From NCBI GenBank assembly GCA_964034945.1, contig OZ035964.1:5351395-5415394 (forward strand): DNA of 64,000 nucleotides, given 5' to 3'. Below the pieces are notes generated by a model. The model worked only from the letters and a program-made list of their open reading frames with translations. It had not been told where the DNA came from and did not search any database. Made by a program: the position numbers and the translations under genes. This DNA is from Chrysopilus asiliformis. Lineage: Eukaryota > Arthropoda > Insecta > Diptera > Rhagionidae. Positions 23,290 to 34,800 of the stretch are shown here, in pieces; position 1 is the first letter of the stretch, and every line of letters starts with the position of its first letter.

Positions 23290-24960
23290 GAAGCGTTGGA
23301 AAATTTAAGGAAGCATTGATTTTTGCAGCAATTTCCTAAAGGGGGGTGTAGAAAAATTCCAGGGAAAATGTTTGGTGCTCAAAAACGGCTCCGGCAGTTT
23401 TTCCGGCATAGGAAAGTCCTCAGAAATTTCGGGGAATTATTTCCGGCAAAAAGTCCAAGAACTTAATTCTGGCATAGAAAAATGCTTGAAAAATTTAGGG
23501 GGAAATTTCACTGCTTGAAAAAGACCTCGGAAAATTCAGGAAAAATATTTTCGTCATTGAAACGTATCCGAAAAATTCCGGGGGAAATTTTGCTGCTTGA
23601 AATTCTCTGTAATCGAGTCCTTGAAAAGTTCCGGGGAAATTTTGCTGCTTGAAAAATGCCTCGGGAAATTTTCAAGCATAGAAAAGACATCGGAAAATCG
23701 ACGAAAATTTCGTCTGGCATAGAAAAGTACTTGAAAAATTTAGGGGGAAATTTCACTGCCTGAATAAATGCTTGGGAAATTTTGTGGCATAGAAAAGACA
23801 TCGGAAAATTCAGGAAAATTGTTTCTGGCGTAGAAAAATCCTTGAAAAATTCCGGCAATAATTTCGCTGCTTGTAGAAACCTCGAAAAATTCAGGAAAAT
23901 TATTCCCGTCATTGAACAGTATTCGGGAAATTCCGGTGAAAATTTTTGCTGCTTTTAAAAGGGCCCAAAAAATTCAAACAAAAACATTTTCGATTTTGAA
24001 AAGACCTTGAGAAATTTCGAGAAAAATTTTCCTGCACAGAAAATATGTTGAAAAATTCATGGAAAATTTTCACATACGAAAAAATGCTTTGGAAAATCCA
24101 GGGAAATGTTTTCTGGTATAAAAAAGCAGAACTCGTTAAGTTCAGGTATTGAAAAGTCCGTAAAAAATTCTGGAAAAAATATTTCTCCACAAAAAAGTTT
24201 TTGGAAAATGTTCCCGCTTGAAAAATGAATCGAAAAATTGTGGATATTCTTTCCTGGCACAGGAAAAGCGTTGAAAAATTAGGGCAAAACTTTTCTGTAT
24301 AGAAAAGTTCTCAGAAAATTCAGGGAAAAACTTTTCTGCACGGAAAAGCCCTCGGGAAATTCAGGGAATTTTTTCTGGCATAGAAAATACCTCGGGAAAT
24401 GCCGGGGAAAACTGTGCGCTTGAAAGGGGGCTTTGAGAAATTCAGGGAATTTTTTCTGGCATAGAAAATACCTCGGGAAATGCCGGGGAAAACTGTGCGC
24501 TTGAAAGGGGGCTTTGAGAAATTCAGAGAATTTTTTCTGGCATAGAAAATGCCGGGGAAAACTTTGCGCTTGAAAAGGGCCTCGGAAAATTCAAGGAATT
24601 TTTTCTTGACGCAGAAAAGGCTTCGAAAAGTTAAGGAGAAATTTTCCAGTACAGAAAAATACAAAAGTCCTCAGATAATTAAGTGCAGAATTTTTCTGCA
24701 CGGAAAAACCATCGGAAAATTCAGGGAACTTTTTTCTGCCAGAGAAAGGACCTCGAGAAATATCGGGGAAAACCTTGCGCTTGAAAAAACATAGAATAAT
24801 TCCGGTGGAAACTGTCCTGCAGAGAAAATTTTTCGAAAAACTAAGCGGAAATTTTGTAGCATCGAAAAAGTTTTGGGAAGTTCAGAGAAAGTCTTTCTTA
24901 CATAGGAAATATTTAAAAAAAAAATTCCACGGAAAAGCTGTCGGAAAATACCTACAAATC
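23290..24960 (+). repeat. 37-bp-family array
   Basis: Long run of GGCATAGAAAAGnCCTCGGA-AAATTCAGGGAA monomers. 24345-24545 holds a recent duplication of a block of about 93 bp (AGGGAATTTTTTCTGGCATA..ACTGTGCGCTTGAAAGGGGG). The first 600 bp duplicate 20484-21240 with internal deletions. Minus-strand frames up to 134 codons are by-products. Confidence 0.88.
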
Positions 24961-25607
24961 GAATTTAAATTTCTTTAGTGTTTTTTTTTTCAATCTACGA
25001 CGTATTTATAAACGAGTTTTCACCTAGGGCGCTGCATTGATTCAAAATTTTCACCTGCGACGCATTTCTCCTTGTTGTTATTTTTTGACAACCTCAGATT
25101 CGGCCAAGTGCGGCTTTGCTACCAAAAGACACAATTATAAAATATACTTTTTATAAATTCAACTGAATCGATAACTACTACTACTATTTCTGATGCATTT
25201 TCTACTTGTATAGTTTTTTAGATGTTTTTTTTCTTCATCTTTTTGTTCTTCTACCATTATTCAGTATTAAATTTGCGGTGGCTAAACAGTACAATTTTTG
25301 AAATGGATCCAGTTTTGTTTTTACGCAGTCCAAGATGACATTTTTCCTTGTTGTAAATAATGATATCTTCAATAAAACCAAAATTGCTTGGAAAAAAACG
25401 TGTAAAAAAAAGGACATGGAAAAGGGGATGATGTTTCACCCCATCTTTGAGATGCCATGAAATCAAGTTCATAAGCCAAGGATTTTTTTTTCTCAAAAGG
25501 ACTTCACAGATCAAAGAGCTATCCCCGAATTCAAGTTTTTTTGCATAACTGGATGAAAAAATGGACGATGTAAAAACAAAATTGGATGCATTTTCTAGTA
25601 TCTGAAA
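24961..25607. other. Flank with one fragment of the 50-bp family
   Basis: 25018-25075 contains GAGTTTTCACCTAGGGCGC and AAAATTTTCACCTGCGACGC, single units of the GCGCATTTTT family. The rest is AT-rich and not recognised. Confidence 0.5.
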
Positions 25608-25707
25608 CCCAAGTAGAAAAAAAACGGTCCTAAAGTGGTCGTCGCAACCGTATAGTCACGAAACTAAAGTCGCGACGACCACTTTACGACCTTTTGTGCT
25701 TCTTGGG
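25608..25707. mobile_element. 100-bp foldback element
   Basis: CCCAAGTAGAAAAAAAACGG-TCCTAAAGTGGTCGTCGC at the left and GCGACGACCACTTTACGACC-TTTTGTGCTTCTTGGG at the right are near-perfect complements around a 26-bp loop. Relatives lie at 28231 and 47062. No clear target duplication. Confidence 0.8.
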
Positions 25708-26228
25708 AGGTCTATGAGTTTATACAAAGTTCATAATCGTTATCAATGTGTAAAAATGTCAACATTTTTTTTTCAACATACCGTTTGTCTGAGAAAATAT
25801 TTAGGACTTTCAATTACGATTCGAGGGCTGGGCGGCGCAAGAAAACCCGTTTTTCTTGTTCCCCTCAAAACCCCACAAAACTGCATGTCTGTTAATCAGA
25901 CAGCCATAATAAAAAAGCAAGATCCTATCGAATAAAATGCAGTAAGAATTTAGAATTCAGGCTTTCTTCCAGACATTACCGCTTACTCCTCCTCCCGTGT
26001 TCATCCGATGAATCTTCCCTCCTCGTAAATGTAATCCGTTTCGCGGTTGCTGTTTTCTCCTTTCTTTTTGGTGTCGGGAGACCCGCAAAACGTCGATAAC
26101 GATTACTGTAGCGATGGAAATTGTATCTAATAGATGGGTAATATGTGTAATGGATGACTGAATGCATTACCAAATCACCAAAAGCCTAGACCAGGCGGTG
26201 GTACTGGTGGCCACCGCATTAGCTCGGC
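25708..26228 (-). other. Probable 3' UTR / downstream flank of SoxD
   Basis: Mixed-composition sequence directly after the Sox stop codon, less AT-rich than the repeats beyond it. No clear AATAAA poly(A) signal was found on the minus strand, so the transcript end is not placed. The first 17 codons after the stop stay in frame to a second TGA at 26175 and are Pro/Trp-rich. Confidence 0.4.
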
Positions 26229-27749
26229 TCAGTCATCATCACGGGAATCGAAACTGGTCGCATTACCCTCGGATGAGAATCCCGAAGGCGATAGACTATC
26301 CGGCGGGTAGTAGTAGCCCTGCGCGGCACCCATTAAAGATCCATTAAGTGGGCTAATTGAACGCATTTGCTGTGGACCGCCGCCGCCAGTGTTACTACAA
26401 TTTCCAGGGTTTCCGCCAGCGCCGCTACCACCGGCACCGCCGCCACCCATTCCTGGTGGTCCACCTCCCGCATTTGCCGACGTCGACGCTTGAATGTCCT
26501 GCAAATAGGCGACATTTTCGCTACCATCGCGACACCACAGCTGTCGCATTTCAGCCCTTCGCGTTCGCATTAACATCTTGTATTCGGAGATGCGCATTTT
26601 CTTGCCATCCACAATGCAGGTACGCTTCGGTCGCGGCCGATACCGATAGTCGGGATGCTGTTCCATGTGCAATTTCGATAGTCGTGACTGTTCCTCATAG
26701 TATGGCTGTTTGTCCGCATTCGACATGGCTTTCCATCGGGCGCCCAAAATCTTTGAGATGTTCGAATTGTGCATATCCGGGCACGCCTTTAGGATTTTCC
26801 TTCGTTCGTCCTTTGCCCATACCATAAACGCATTCATTGGTCGTTTAATATGTGGTTTATTACTTTCCCGTTCTGAATTCGCACTGCCGCCACCGCCCGC
26901 ACTATTTCCACTTCCGCCGCTATTGTTGTTGTTACCAACTCCACCACCACCGCCACTGCCCACCGCACCGCCACCAGCCGAACTATCCCGACTTATTCTC
27001 GCCTGCCTGACAAGTCGTACTTTATCCTCGTCAACAGGTGGCTTGCTATTGTGATGGACAATCGGATCGGCCCAGAGGCGGCATGCCGACAAAAAGTCCG
27101 GCTCATCGAATTGTGGCGGCTGCTGCTTGGACACGACACCACCAATCGTTGGTGGATATGGTAGGAAGCTACGCGACAAACCCGACACCGATGCCATTGA
27201 ATTGTTAACGGATGCCGCCGTAATAGCCGGTAAACCAATTGACGATGGTGTCGATGATTGTGAACTGGGCTTTGGCGAATTGTTTGGCGATAATTTTGGC
27301 TTCGATAGATTGAGTGGTGCATCCGGATCGGTTGGCGGTGGTGATGGGGAACGATTAATTGGGGATAAATTACCACCGCCGCCACCTCCTCCCCCTATAC
27401 TGCTGCTGCTATTACTAACATTAGAACTTCCTATAATACCGCAATTTCCACTAACCACTGGTCCTGATCCACCACCACCACCACCGCCACCAGCATTACT
27501 ACCGGATGCTGCCAGGGATGCGCCCCGTTCCGCTAATGCCGCTTGAATATGGGCTAATTCGGTGTGTGACCACATCGGCTGTACGGGATAGGGTGGCCGT
27601 AGAAACGGCAAGAATGGCACCAAGGGATTCTGTTTAGCTGAGAATTGAGCATTTATCTGATTCTGTAGCTCCTGTAATCGATGGTCGTGCTGTAACCGCT
27701 GGATGTGCTCCTGTTGTAAGCGTTCGGGATCATTGCTGTCCATTTGTGT
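26229..27749 (-). CDS. SoxD (Sox102F): Group D Sox transcription factor, 3' terminal coding exon (partial gene)
   Basis: Sequence-specific HMG-box DNA-binding protein of the nucleus, insect counterpart of vertebrate SOX5/6/13. The exon is open for 506 codons and ends in DDD-TGA. Counting from its first codon: residues 8-35 form a Leu/Gln-rich helical stretch ([14 protein letters not shown]); residues 145-149 are PLNLS, a CtBP-binding motif also present in vertebrate SOX5/6; Gly/Ser and Ser/Pro low-complexity tracts follow; residues 300-378 are the HMG box, starting [19 protein letters not shown] and ending in the basic RYRPRPKRT nuclear-localisation segment; directly after it [11 protein letters not shown] is a group D extension. 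The tail is Gly-rich, then [17 protein letters not shown] and acidic. The start is a splice acceptor, not an initiation site: pyrimidine-rich TATATTTACAG precedes ACA-CAA-ATG in phase 0. ATG 27743 could start a short isoform. The main SoxD leucine zipper is missing from this exon and should lie upstream. Family call is strong; exact gene name rests on recall. Confidence 0.93.
   Translation of the reverse strand, partial: TQMDSNDPERLQQEHIQRLQHDHRLQELQNQINAQFSAKQNPLVPFLPFLRPPYPVQPMWSHTELAHIQAALAERGASLAASGSNAGGGGGGGGSGPVVSGNCGIIGSSNVSNSSSSIGGGGGGGGNLSPINRSPSPPPTDPDAPLNLSKPKLSPNNSPKPSSQSSTPSSIGLPAITAASVNNSMASVSGLSRSFLPYPPTIGGVVSKQQPPQFDEPDFLSACRLWADPIVHHNSKPPVDEDKVRLVRQARISRDSSAGGGAVGSGGGGGVGNNNNSGGSGNSAGGGGSANSERESNKPHIKRPMNAFMVWAKDERRKILKACPDMHNSNISKILGARWKAMSNADKQPYYEEQSRLSKLHMEQHPDYRYRPRPKRTCIVDGKKMRISEYKMLMRTRRAEMRQLWCRDGSENVAYLQDIQASTSANAGGGPPGMGGGGAGGSGAGGNPGNCSNTGGGGPQQMRSISPLNGSLMGAAQGYYYPPDSLSPSGFSSEGNATSFDSRDDD
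26616..26852 (-). other. HMG box (DNA-binding domain) of the SoxD exon
   Basis: About 79 codons from HIKRPMNAF to the RYRPRPK basic tail. It carries the Sox signature RPMNAFMVW and the group D core [18 protein letters not shown] and [17 protein letters not shown]. The box is uninterrupted by an intron. This is the only stretch in the window that can be assigned to a protein family by sight. Confidence 0.95.
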
Positions 27750-27768
27750 CTGTAAATATAACAAGAGC
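27750..27768 (-). other. Splice acceptor of the SoxD terminal exon
   Basis: Read on the minus strand, CTCTTGTTATATTTACAG ends immediately before the codons for [11 protein letters not shown]. Upstream in frame the translation turns to low-information Leu/Tyr codons. The inferred phase is 0. It implies at least one more exon at higher coordinates. Confidence 0.7.
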
Positions 27769-27989
27769 AACACAAAATGATTAGTGAGATTTATTTCAAG
27801 GCTGGGGGTGAGGTGGAAAATTTAAGGTATTTAAATGGTAATTTAAAAGGTGGGAAATTCAAACATGAAATCTATTTACTATGAAAATTGTAATATACAA
27901 GACAGGCGAGATTTTTTGTGGTGAAGGCAAAAAGAAAAGAATTTCATACCAAAAAAAATAGCAGAAAAAAAATGGTTTCACACAAAAAA
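27769..27989. other. Start of the SoxD upstream intron
   Basis: A-rich sequence directly above the Sox acceptor. No exon was recognised. Confidence 0.45.
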
Positions 27990-28180
27990 AAAAATAGGAA
28001 AAAAGCCCAGCAGGTGAAAACTTCAAAACATGACGTAAAACTCCATTGAAAAATGCGACGCAGGTGAAAATTTCAAAACAGAAAAAGTGAAAATCGATTA
28101 AAAAACGCGTCGCAGGTGAAAATTTCAAAACTGAATGTGAAAATCCATTGAAAAATGCGACGCAGGTGAAAATTTTCACA
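27990..28180 (-). repeat. 50-bp GCGCATTTTT family, inverted short array
   Basis: Three units in reverse orientation: ATGCGACGCAGGTGAAAATT-TCAAAAC, spaced about 60 and 52 bp. Same core as the arrays at 32.2 and 34.8 kb. Confidence 0.75.
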
Positions 28181-28230
28181 ACTTTCCACCTTACCCTCGC
28201 GTTTGATCCGTCCTATTCAAAGCCCAAGTA

Positions 28231-28310
28231 ACAAAAAAGGTCGTAAAGTAGCCGCCGCGACTATAAAGCCATGAAATTAAAGTCGCAAACTTTACGAATT
28301 ACGTTTACGT
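28231..28310. mobile_element. Fragment of the CCCAAGTA foldback family
   Basis: CCCAAGTAACAAAAAAGGTC-GTAAAGTAGCCGCCGCGAC and CCATGAAATTAAAGTCGC match 25608-25707. The right arm is degraded. Confidence 0.6.
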
Positions 28311-29589
28311 TCGTCCGATAACAATCATGAAATCATTTACGGCCAATAACCATTAAAAAGTTTTGATTTTTTTTAGCCTTTTGCATCCACCAACCATCTT
28401 TAATTGAATTTTTAACTGTGCGGACTTGTACAATTTTTTTCGCGACGAATTTTTGTTTACAAATGGTGTTTTTTTTTATTTTTTTGGCTCGCAATCCGCC
28501 ACTATATCTACAAAATTAGAGGAATTTCACCACTTTTACAACTATTTAATTATGAATAAATCGATTTTGCCATTTCCATTGCCAAAGCTGAAATCCGCAT
28601 TGCATTTGATGAAAAGACCATGGCGACGATAAGCACCGCAAGTTTTTTTCATGCTCCGAAATTTGACGTTTTTTTTTCATGTCTCGCAGTTTTTTGTTTT
28701 TGTTTTATGGATTAAATGTCCCTGGTTTTTTTTTCCTATTTCGTCGACCATCCAAAAAGGAGTAAAAGTCCATCCTCCGCTCCCTGATTATCCACACTCC
28801 CCCTACCCTCCTCACCCATTTCAAGTTATCGTGTCACATCGTAATAAGCGATTGATTCCGGTTTGTACGAAAAACTATGAAAAATATAGCAGAGATGAGT
28901 AAGAAAATACGAATATCCATTAGATGGGAATTTCCATTCTAACCAGTATGTACATCACATACAGCATAAAATGGTACTATCAATCAAATGAATTTAGTCT
29001 TTTCTGATCGATTATACAAGTTTATGTTTATTAGTGCATTATAGAGTATGAGGGTTGGATTGTAGGAATCAATTTCGAAGTTAATTTCAGGATAGCAAAC
29101 ATTTAGAGATCCATAGAAGCGTAGAACTGGCTATCATCACGATTGGAAAACAAATTGACCTCTGATGTGATGAAAAAAAATGATGAAAAAAAAAATTCAA
29201 ATGTCCTCACATATATATGTATAAAAACACTCTCCCCCAAAAAAAAAAAACGATAAAAAATACATTCTATTTCGATATTCGTCCCGATTGCTGTCTATTT
29301 TATAATTTACTTGCCACCCCTTAAAGTGTTTTTTTTTTCTTTTTCTCTGGTACTCTTTTTTTCGCCTATTTCAATTTTCATTTTATTTGTGTTTTTTTTG
29401 TCCAGTCGTTCGTTCATCTTTTTCATAAATATATACGAATTTTATATTCAAAACAGGATATTGAGCTAACGATGATGTTGGCTGTTTTTTTTATTAATTT
29501 TTTTATTTTGAACAAATAACGCAGAGAATGGTTTTTACTTTGAACAATTATCGATTTGATGCTAACTAAACGTTGATTCATTAAGGATT
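28311..29589. other. AT-rich intronic stretch
   Basis: No exon was recognised. 28904-28958 is a 55-bp block (AAAATACGAATATCCATTAG..CAGTATGTACATCAC) present again at 30077-30131 with one mismatch. Confidence 0.45.
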
Positions 29590-30238
29590 TGTAGCCACAT
29601 CTACAAAAAAAATGAAAAAAATAAGCTTTTATTTAAAAAAATACACTAAAAAGGAAAGAATAATCTTTTGGTACTGTGTAGCAGAAATAAAAAGCGAAAT
29701 AAATATTTATTTTACTTTTCATGCTTTTATCTCGCTCTTATTTCTGATACGCAGCACCAAACAATTTTTTTTCTCCTTTTTAGTGCATTTTAAAAAAAAA
29801 AAGCTTTTTAAAAACAAAATTTCCATTTTATTTTATCTTTTTTAGTCATTTTGTATTTGATTAGTATGACGTCAATCTTTCGCCACGCTTGTTTGATTTT
29901 TTCCAAAAGATTTGAGAAAAAGACACCCACATTGTCCTTACAGGACCTTCCATTATCCTTACAGACTTCTTAATGCCCGAATCGGATGCAACGAGCCGAA
30001 AAACCAGAGCATGAGATGTTTTCCCCAAAAATTTGAGAAAAAGTATAATTACGCTATCCTTACAGGACTTTATATTAAAATACGAATATCCATTAGATGG
30101 GAATTTCCATTCTATCCAGTATGTACATCACGAAGTGGTGAAAATGCTGTAATGTTATTGGACTTACGAATGGTTGCAATATTTCAATTCAAATGGCCCG
30201 AAATTAGATTGCCAGATTTGCTCCCGACTACCACACAA
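29590..30238 (+). mobile_element. Partial copy of the 120-bp composite element
   Basis: Hairpin head at 29605-29815 (ATACACTAAAAAGGAAAG..AGAAATAAAAAGCGAAATAA and mirror), then ATGACGTCAATCTTTCGCC, then two diverged 120-bp units (CCTTACAGGACCTTCCATTA). The second unit is cut at about 30076 by the 55-bp block shared with 28904. Confidence 0.65.
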
Positions 30239-31100
30239 TCATACTAATATATAAACATAACAAAAGCTATAATTGCCAATCTGGCAATTATTGAAAACCC
30301 GTATGGTGATATTCGTATCTAAATTCGAACAGTTGTACCAAAATTCCACTTTGAAGTCAAACTTTCCAATAAGATTTTTTTAAAATTTATTTCAATCGGA
30401 TTTTGATGTATGGAATTTTTATGTAGAATCATATCCTAAAAAACTTTTGTTCTTAGACTTTTTTGATAAGATGCACCGTTTTCGAGATATTCATAAAAAC
30501 CGTTTTCGTTCGTATGGGGGGTACCCCCCCTAATGGTACATTTTTGCCCATTAACGAACTTAGCCTCGCATTTTACGAAAAACGGATCTGCGCAAAATTT
30601 CAAGTCTCTAGCTCAATCCGTGCGCCCGCAATCTGCGCCACAGACAGACATACGGACAGACGGACAGACAGACGGACAGACAGACGGACGGACATGCAGA
30701 AATTAATTATTTTTATCATTCTAAACACACTGGTGTAATTCATTTTTATGTGTGATGACGGGATCTTGGCGTTACAAACGTTAAGGCAAAGTTAGTATAC
30801 CCGTTGGTTTCACCATACGGGTATAAAAATGAGTTGGTGTCTGTCTGTCTGTCAGTCTGTTCCTATTTCACGCAAAAATGTCTGAACCGACATAGGCATA
30901 CGGAAAAGTAGCGCGAGGAGTGGGGGGAGTAAGGGGAGGGGGTCAAGTAATCTCGAAACGTAGCTCTTCCTCTATGTTACCCTTTCGCGGGGAAACTACC
31001 GAGCCGATTGGCCTGAAGTTTAGCTCCAACATAAACCATCAAAATAAAAAAACAAAAATTTGAAAAAACTTAACCCGGCAACGACTGGTATGCAAGCTAG
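30239..31100 (+). mobile_element. Non-autonomous Helitron, interrupted by another repeat
   Basis: 5' TCATACTAATATATA begins after an A at 30238 and continues at about 30830 with AAAATGAGTTGGTGTCTGTC. The 3' end is AACCCGGCAACGACTGG-TATGCAAGCTAG followed by T. The hairpin about 10 nt before CTAG and insertion between A and T are Helitron hallmarks. Same family as 51067-51392 and 63192-63514, but lacking part of the middle. Confidence 0.8.
30253..30829. mobile_element. Repeat element copy A with GACGGACA microsatellite
   Basis: Starts AACATAACAAAAGCTATAATT-GCCAATCTGGCAAT and ends ACCATACGGGTATA. Near the left is ACCCGTATGGTGA, inverted at the right end. It carries (GACAGACG)n at 30644-30690 and GGGGGGTACCCCCC. 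Copy B is at 38961-39562. It sits inside a Helitron, between TATATA and AAAATGAG. Confidence 0.8.
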
Positions 31101-32229
31101 TCAAACATATACGAAGGCAAGCTAAATAAAAGCTTTTAAAAAAGCGCAGGTGATTTGAAAAAAAAAATGAATGAAAGACAATAGCGTAAAAATGGCCGCC
31201 AGAGACAATCTGGCCATAAATTTTGAATGACATCGCGGCACGTAGATGAGTTTAGGCTCGTTGGGCTATTTCACGTTATATTCAAGCTCATCTGGGTGGT
31301 TTTTGTGGCGATTTAGATTTTGTTTTTATGGTGTAAGCAAAAGTACATTTTGCATTAAAAAATAAGCTTACCGGCATGAATTGTCATAGAAAAATCGCTT
31401 AAAACTGTAAAGAAGGGGAGAAGTACTCGAAAAGGAAAAAAAAGAACATAGCCTGATGTAGTGTTTGGTAACCTCCCTTCCCCCTCCCGCCACCACCACC
31501 TTCAAAAAATTATTTCTCGTCTAATATTCCTGCCAAAAAATTGAACAAATTCTTGAACACATTTCCACCGCCTTAACGGAAACATTAGAAAAACTGACAA
31601 CTTCTCAACCAAAGAATGCCTCTTAAAATTTATTTAAATTAAATAATTAGTTTTGATAAAACAAACTTTGAAACATTAAAATTTCACAGAATATTACTCT
31701 GTTTTATACTGTTTTGTCTTTGACGGCTGCAAATAATATTTTGTTTTATTCATCTTTCTTGTCTCACAGACATTTTGTAATCCGAATTACATGATTTAAT
31801 AGGGTGAAATTATAATGAATTAACATTGATTTATTATTCACTTTAATGTTTCTGTTTTTTTTTTTGTTTTTGGCTCATCAAAAAATCTATTGCAGAGCAC
31901 GCACCAACGAGAGTGAAAAAGGGTTGCCTAGCGTGGTGTGGCTTTTATTATAAAATAACCCCATATTACCCTATAGAAAATAATAAAATTCAATTATGTT
32001 AAACTTGGAAGAGTTTTTCAGCTAATTAGCCGCAATTAATCGTTTCCGAAAACAGGATAACGTTAGCAGGACAAAGTAATTATTATTTTTTTTCACCGGT
32101 TTTGTGTCTCAAAAGTGGCTCTCGTGTGCAAGGCAATCAACATTTTTTCAATCGGTACCGATTCTAGGGATCGATTTAAAATTTTCAGCAGTAGATTCTT
32201 ATCTGAAAGTTGCTGGAAATGATAAGTTT
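31101..32229. other. Unique intronic stretch
   Basis: Includes AGGCAAGCTAAATAAAAGCT at 31114, a terminal fragment of the 120-bp composite family. No exon was recognised; AT-rich. Confidence 0.45.
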
Positions 32230-33320
32230 TTCACCTGCAAAGCATTTCTTTAACGAATTTTCACGTTTCTTTTTTTGAAATTTTCACCTGCGGAGCATTT
32301 TTTATCTAATTTTTACAGCGAAGTATTTTTATACCGTTTTTTAACATAATTTTTTGAAATTTTCAACTGCGGCGCATTATTTTAACGAATTTTTACATCC
32401 TTTTTGAAAACTTTCGACTGTGGCGCATTATTTTAACGAATTTTTACATCCCTTTTGAAAAATTTCTACTGTGGCGCATTTATTGAACGACATTTTACAT
32501 TCCTTTTGGAAATTTTCAACTGTGGCGCATTATTTTAACGAAATTTTACATCCTTTTTGAAAATTTTCGACTGTGGCGCATTATTTAAACGAATTTTTAC
32601 ATCCTTTTTGAAAATTTTCGACTGTGGCGCATTTATTGAACGACATTTTACATTCCTTTTGGAAATTTTCAACTGTGGTGCATTTTTCAACGAATTTTTA
32701 CATCCCTTTTGAAAATTTTCGACTGTGGCGCATTTATTGAACGACATTTTACATCCTTTTTGAAAATTTTCGACTGTGGCGCATTATTTAAACGAATTTT
32801 TACATCCTTTTTGAAAATTTTCGACTGGGGCGCATTTATTGAACGACATTTTACATTCCTTTTGGAAATTTTCAACAGTGGCGCATTTTTCAACGAAATT
32901 TTACATTCCTTTTGGAAATTTTCAACTGTGGCGCATTATTTCAACGAATTTTTACATCCTTTTTGAAAATTTTCGACTGTGGCGCATTTTTCAACGAAAT
33001 TTTACATCCTTTTTGAAAATGTTCGACTGTGGCGCATTTATTGAACGACATTTTACATTCCTTTTGGAAATTTTCAACTGTGGCGCATTTTTCAACGAAA
33101 TTTTACAGCCCTTTTTGAAATTTTCACCTGTGGCGCATTTTTTCAACGAATTTTTACATCCCTTTTGAAAATTTTCGACTGTGGCGCATTTATTGAACGA
33201 CATTTTACATTCCTTTTTGAAGTTTTCAACTGTGGCGCATTTTTCAACGAAATTTTACAGCCCTTTTTGAAATTTTCACCTGCAGAGAATTTTTTTAAAC
33301 GAGTTTTCACATCTTTTTTT
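32230..33320 (+). repeat. 50-bp GGCGCATTTTT array
   Basis: About 21 units of roughly 49-51 bp: GTGGCGCATTTATTGAACGA-CATTTTACATTCCTTTTGGA-AATTTTCAACT, alternating with TTTTAACGAATTTTTACATCC-TTTTTGAAAATTTTCGACT variants, so a two-unit higher-order pattern is visible. Open frames on both strands are by-products. Confidence 0.9.
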
Positions 33321-34800
33321 TTCAAATTTTCGCCTGTGGTACATACAAAAACAAAAATGCCCTCCAGGTGGAACATTTCCTGTACCCCATTCGCCCCTTC
33401 CCCCACCCCCTCTTCTTCGACCACCCTGCACGGCTGTGGATGAGAATGTATTTGTGTTCATCAAACATCTAACTTGAAAGTGACAATATGTAGACGCACA
33501 CACACACTCCCACTTGCCATTAATCGATTTACTGTCCGGACAGTAAACAGTAGTATTAACAAGGCTAAAAATCCCTACAAAGAAAACTCGCAAGTTCTTA
33601 GGGAAAAATACGTAAAATTCCAACAACAAAAAAATCACTCCTAATCTAAGAATCTCTCATGATTTTATAATAAATTTCCAATGTTTTCTTGGCATTTAAT
33701 TTCTGCACAAGCAAAGGTAAGGGGATGGGTGTGTGCATGTGTGGCTTTGTGTGTGCAGCCGTCGATGGGCCATCAATCAACTGAGAGTTCATAAAATTAT
33801 CATTTATAAAACTTTTGATCTGGACTTGGATATGAGAAAATGTATGTATATTTTTATTATAACTGCATTACGGATTCATCTGCGTATCTGCTATGAATCG
33901 TTGAGGTTTCTTTCTTTTTTTTTTGTTAAATTTGGGTCAATTCGAGTGTTTAATTATCGTTTTTTATTGCCACTTCTTCATAAACAAAAGGAAGTAATTT
34001 TCTTTGAATTTCTGCCATTCGTTTCAAATTTTCCCCCAGATTTTAACAGGAGAGGCGAAAAATACGTTTATTTCGTAGATATTCTTCTTCAATTGTTTAA
34101 AATATGGACATATGATGTGTGGAGAAGGCAGCAATATTTTTGAGGTTGTTTTTTATTCTTTTTTTCTTTAATAGCGAAAACACAAGATTAATCGTTGATT
34201 TTTGAGGTGAAAAACAGGTGCGCTTCAAAAAAAAATTAATAAAATCAAGGAGAATTGAAATCCCATACAAGGAAAGTACGAGAGGGGGTAAAGAGAGAGA
34301 GAGAAAGGGAAAATATTATTATATGCCTATAATCTATATCCGGCGTTTCGAATTATCAAAAGATTTTTGTTTACGGGGAAAATTTTAATAGATAAATATA
34401 CAACATTTCTGTGTAATTCTGTGGTGCTATAATGGCAAAAGGAAAAACCTTTGATGTATTCTATAGTTTTGGTCCAATTTTAGCTCGTTTTTCCACCGCC
34501 TTTTTCCCCAAAATCTTAAGTGGTGCTCATCGACGAAATTTTAAGAGTGTCGGGGGCGAAATAACACACGCAAATTTAACCGAAAATTTATAACTTCTGT
34601 TGCACGTACGAGGGTTTGGTGAAAAGTTTGGATTCATAAGTTTTACCCCCTTACCCTCTGGCCCCACACTGTCTTTTAGAGGATTTTTTTTTTAAATTCA
34701 AACGAAATGCAAAACCTGAAGGACCCCTACCTGAAATTTTCAGGGTTTCGATTCCGACCTAAGGTTGCTGTAAATTAGGTATTATGCATTTTTTCAGTGC
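33321..34800. other. Unique intronic stretch
   Basis: No exon was recognised. 33528-33547 is a perfect 20-bp palindrome TTTACTGTCCGGACAGTAAA. Plus-strand frame 33733-34143 is AT-driven. Confidence 0.45.

Noticed and set aside
27127..27546. Antisense open frame over the Sox exon (and those at 26357-26827, 26710-27054, 26993-27385)
   Set aside because: Shadows of Gly/Ser/Pro codon tracts of SoxD; Pro- and Leu-runs mirror Gly and Gln/Ser runs.
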